Origin: Sphingomonas sp. PP-F2F-A104-K0414
GTDB lineage: Bacteria; Pseudomonadota; Alphaproteobacteria; Sphingomonadales; Sphingomonadaceae
Reading direction: 5' to 3'
DNA: 64,000 nt
Assembly: GCF_004340945.1 (NCBI RefSeq)
Contig: NZ_SLYD01000002.1
Span: forward strand, 558,001 to 622,000
Below the pieces are notes generated by a model, which worked only from the letters and a program-made list of their open reading frames with translations, was not told the DNA's origin and made no database searches. The translations under genes and the position numbers were made by a program. This document shows, one piece after another, positions 60,971 to 64,000 of this stretch. How positions within the stretch are numbered: the stretch's first letter is position 1; each line of letters starts with the position of its first letter.

Positions 60971-62054
60971 GTCCGCCCCCTCACCATCCCGATGCCAGTG
61001 TTCAGACTCGGAACTTAGCCTTGCTACACCATCGCAAAAACTCATGTAAGACCGACCTTACCAGTACCTTTTTACATATTCTCGCTTTTTGATATGTTTA
61101 ACTGTAATACTGCATCTGCCGAATACTATTAGTTTTACTGATATCAAGGTGAATGAACTCCGCGACTCCCACACCGGCTGGCAGCATGGTCGAGCCGCTC
61201 ACCGGGGGCATGATTTCCGAACGAAGACACGTTCTTGCCTAAGATGAACGGGCGTCTGGTTCCAGGGCTACGCCGAACAGAGCTTAACGGCCGATATTTG
61301 GCAAAACTGCCCGGTGACTAGCAATGACGGGCGAGAATGACTTCGCCAGCCGGCAGCGATCGTCAGAGTTCGCGCAAAGCCTGTTCGCTGCTGTCGATGT
61401 AGCGCTTGTGCTGCAGGACGCCGAAGCGGCCATGGGGATTACTCGCTCCGCGTCGGCGCGGGCGCTGCCCACAGGGTCGTAGCCCCTGCATTCAGAACGA
61501 TGTCCGCAGAACCGACGTTGTCGCGAGGCCGCTCCATCGTGCGCCCGCCGCCGCCGCACTGGCGATATCGTGGCAGTAGAACGACATGAGCGGCGTGCGG
61601 TAGAGCCCTGACGGTCCAGGCTGCAAATCGACGCCAGCTTGTGCAAACTCAACAATGCCTTCCTCGGCAAGAAGAGCAATCGATCGCAGCGCCATCGCAA
61701 CGGAACCGACATTCGCGAACAATCTATTGCGGCAAGTTATTACGATCCATGGATTTTAGTCATTCGATCGCGCTTTCGTTCAAACCGATCAATACTGATG
61801 CCAATCAGCACAAAATATAAAAAGGCAGATATTGGTGCTCGCTAGGAACGATGATGGCGTCAGGTTCGCTATACTCCCCAGGATACGCTGACGCTGACTG
61901 TCGCGACGTAGAGGCGTGGCAGTCGAAGGTTCACGCGACATTGCACAAGGTTGGTGATGGTCTGGCGGCATCTGCGCCATTGCCGACTCATCCCTGTCGA
62001 GATGCCGTGCCAAGCGTGAGTACTATACTATAATTCTATGACGGAGACATTCTG
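60971..62054. other. AT-rich, gene-poor region with coding remnants
   Basis: Bases 61040-61150 and 61720-62050 are much richer in A and T than the rest of the window. Between them, minus-strand fragments in different frames look protein-like: SADIVLNAGATTLWAAPAP (about 61439-61540) and GRFGVLQHKRYIDSSEQALR (ending at 61363). They may be pieces of one decayed gene that I cannot name. The last 60 bases hold the leader of the dehydrogenase pseudogene (GGAG before its ATG). Confidence 0.4.
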
Positions 62055-63228
62055 ATGCGCGCACTGGTTTGGCATGGAAAAGGCGATGTTCGGGTCGATA
62101 CTGTTGCGGATCCCGAGATCAAGCATCCCCGCGATGCAATCATCAAGGTTACGGCCTGCGCGATCTGCGGGTCCGACCTTCATCTGCTCGATGGATATCA
62201 GCCGACGATGCAGGCGGGCGATATTCTCGGCCACGAGAACATGGGCGTCGTCGTCGCACTGGGGCTCCGAAGTTACCAATCTGAAGATTGGCGACCGCGT
62301 CGTCGTGCCGTTCACGATCAGTTGCGGTGATTGCTTCTTCTGTCGCAAGGGGCTGTTCTCGGCCTGCGAGCGGACCAATCCGAACTCGGAGATGGCGATC
62401 AAGGCGATGGGCCATTCGCCCGCCGGCCTGTTCGGGTTCAGCCACATGCTGGGCGGCTATTGCGGCGGCCAGGCCGAGTATCTGCGCGTGCCGATGGCCG
62501 ATATCGGCCCGATCAAGGTGCCCGACAGCGTCACCGACGAGCAGGCGCTGTTCCTCTCCGACATCTTCCCGACCGGCTACATGGCCGCCGAGAATGCGCA
62601 GATCGAGCCTGGCGATACCGTGGCGATCTGGGGCTGTGGTCCGGTCGGCCAGTTTGCGATTCGCTCGGCGCTGATGTTGGGCGCGGGCCGCGTGATCGCG
62701 ATCGATGAGGTGTCCGAGCGTCTCGCCATGGCCGAGGCCGGCGGTGCGGAGACGATCAACTTCGCCGAAGTCGACAGCGTCTATGACGAACTCCAGTTCC
62801 GCACCAAGGGTCGCGGTCCGGACAGCTGCATCGATGCAGTCGGTGCCGAGGCGTCGGGTCATGGCGCGATGGACGCGGTGATCGACAAGGTGAAGGCGGC
62901 GACCTTCCTCGCGACCGACCGCGTGCACGTCCTGCGCGAGGCCATCATGAGCTGCCGGATGGGTGGCACGATCTCTATCCCCGGCGTCTATGTCGGGATG
63001 GGTGACAAGATCCCGATCGGCGCGATGATGAACAAGGGCCTGACGATCAAGACCGGCCAGACGCACGTCCAGGCCTATACCAAGCCGCTGCTCGCGCGGA
63101 TCGAGGCAGGCGATATCGACCCGAGCTTCGTCGTGACGCACCCAGCCAGCCTCGAGGATGCGCCCGAGATGTACCAGAAGTTCCGCGACAAGCAGGACGG
63201 CGTCATCAAGGTCGTGCTGCGGCCGTGA
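62055..63228 (+). pseudogene. Zinc-dependent alcohol dehydrogenase, frameshifted
   Basis: The N-terminus ([47 protein letters not shown]) is in one frame and the rest ([60 protein letters not shown], to KVVLRP) is in the next. The break is at the GGGG run 62261-62264; removing one G restores a normal protein of about 390 residues. Catalytic and structural zinc ligands and the NAD-binding GCGPVG motif are otherwise intact. It belongs to the glutathione-independent formaldehyde dehydrogenase-like group. This could be a sequencing error, a recent mutation or phase variation. Confidence 0.85.
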
Positions 63229-63308
63229 CCTCTTCCCGACCCGGTCCGCTCCTGTCGAGCGGATCGGGTCGGTCTGTTTCGATCCGCTCCCTTCAGAAGG
63301 ACGTACCG

Positions 63309-63773
63309 ATGAGTGACAAGGTTCAGACCCCCGTTCCCGGCAATTCGGCAAGCAAGGGCGCACCGGACGGCGTCTCGGACGCTCCCCGCGGCAAGGATGG
63401 CGCAGACGTCCATGGCCGCAGCGAAGGCGGCGAAAGCGGCGGCGGGTCCTACCCCAACCCGCACGCCGGCAAGACCGAGACGAACACCGGTTTCATGGCG
63501 CATGGCGGCCAGACCGACATCGCCTATCACGGCGGCGGCCACGCTGGAGAAGACGGCGGCAGCGCGCCGAACGGCGTTGCAGGCTCGGGCGGCGGTGATG
63601 GTACGACGATCGCTGCCGACCCGGATGCCGACCGCGAACCCCATCCGATCGCTACCGAAGGTCGCATGGTCGAGGTGGTCGAGACGTCGGGCATCGCCGA
63701 AGCCGAGGCCAGCGGCAAGATCGGCACCGATGCCCGGTACGAGGACGAGCAGAAGCAGCCCGGCGCCGGCTGA
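63309..63773 (+). CDS. Gly/Asp-rich small protein of unknown function
   Basis: A 154-residue hydrophilic protein from the ATG at 63309 (AAGGA 8 bases before it). It is rich in Gly, Asp, Ser and Ala (GGESGGGSYPNPHAGKTETN) and ends in an acidic helical part (VEVVETSGIAEAEASGKIGT). No signal peptide or membrane segment. The low-complexity, charged composition is like desiccation- or stress-linked hydrophilins. It lies between the dehydrogenase and a DUF892-type gene, which supports a stress role by context only. Confidence 0.7.
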   Translation: MSDKVQTPVPGNSASKGAPDGVSDAPRGKDGADVHGRSEGGESGGGSYPNPHAGKTETNTGFMAHGGQTDIAYHGGGHAGEDGGSAPNGVAGSGGGDGTTIAADPDADREPHPIATEGRMVEVVETSGIAEAEASGKIGTDARYEDEQKQPGAG

Positions 63774-63857
63774 GGCCACCGCGCTTCGATGAGCATTTCC
63801 CGCAATTCAAAACCAGCCGCCGCGCATGCCGCCCGGCGGCAGTCCAAGGACGATTCC

Positions 63858-64000
63858 ATGTCTGCACCCGAAGATCTCCAGGAAATCTACACCGACGAAC
63901 TGAAGGACCTGTGGTCCGCCAACGACCAGATGAAGAAGGTCCTGAAGAAGATCACGTCGAAGGCGAGCGACGCTTCGCTGAAGGACATGCTGACCAAGTC
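63858..64000 (+). CDS. YciE/YciF-type ferritin-like protein (DUF892), 3' end outside the window
   Basis: The frame runs off the end of the window after 47 codons. The start at 63858 is supported by AAGGA 7 bases before the ATG; an in-frame ATG at 63789 is possible. PEDLQEIYTDELKDLWSAND matches the N-terminus of the YciE/YciF family (LxxLYxxELxDLYxAE), followed by a basic helix KKVLKKITSKASD. These ferritin-like four-helix proteins are linked to stress resistance. The active-site residues lie beyond the window. Confidence 0.78.
   Translation, partial: MSAPEDLQEIYTDELKDLWSANDQMKKVLKKITSKASDASLKDMLTK

Noticed and set aside
61363..61560. Fragments resembling the C-terminal part of an anthranilate phosphoribosyltransferase-like protein
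   Set aside because: The likeness (VLNAGATTLWAA, then a short helix in another frame) is too weak to name a family.
1..64000. CRISPR arrays, tRNA or rRNA genes, intact insertion sequences, prophage
   Set aside because: I found no regularly spaced repeats, no tRNA-like T-loop sequences, no transposase genes and no phage structural genes.

Overview
The window looks like chromosomal DNA of a free-living alphaproteobacterium of the Sphingomonas group. The evidence is high GC throughout, dense operons with ATGA/GTGA overlaps, a MucR regulator, a large TonB-dependent receptor, sphingomonad-type small secreted proteins, and palindromic REP-like repeats. No rRNA, tRNA, CRISPR array, intact insertion sequence or prophage was recognised.

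Layout. 1-351 is the tail of a MucR regulator with a strong terminator. 445-17992 is a flagellar block. On the minus strand it has motA-motB and one long rod/hook operon, flgBCDEFGHIJKL. On the plus strand it has a second stator pair of PomAB type, flgA, flgM, flgN, a lytic transglycosylase, flhA and fliA. Three near-perfect sigma-54 promoters (before flgB, before the second stator gene and before the transglycosylase) and clusters of palindromic repeats separate the flagellar transcription units. 18004-21397 holds an AraC regulator and envelope genes (RlpA, a SleB-type hydrolase, a small exported protein). 21620-29633 is an unusual group: a TonB-dependent receptor, a sulfotransferase-like protein, two TPR plus aspartyl/asparaginyl beta-hydroxylase paralogues and two small exported proteins. 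29860-38587 has an MsrB-MsrA fusion, a four-gene RND efflux operon with a nested palindromic operator upstream, and a membrane-anchored AraC regulator. 38832-43752 has glpF-glpK, an HNH protein, an FUSC transporter and TesB.

43914-52988 is a catabolic regulon: porin, MaoC hydratase, MFS importer, MmgE/PrpD protein, acyl-CoA dehydrogenase, CaiB-type CoA-transferase, GntR regulator and CitE-like lyase. Its enzyme content closely resembles the itaconate degradation operon of Pseudomonas aeruginosa, but with a GntR regulator and a porin/MFS uptake system. Two identical 15-bp operator-like sites sit on the -10 regions of the porin and MaoC promoters.

53255-59123 contains a small Cys-rich exported protein pair, a stress protein, a P-type (Mg-type) ATPase that seems to start at CTG, a flippase-like membrane protein and a class A beta-lactamase-like protein that lacks the deacylating Glu. 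59124-62054 is a gene-poor, partly AT-rich accessory stretch with one orphan gene of 432 codons. The window ends with a frameshifted zinc alcohol dehydrogenase, a Gly-rich protein and the start of a YciE/YciF-type (DUF892) gene.

All family assignments were made by reading motifs in the translated sequence; no database search was run.
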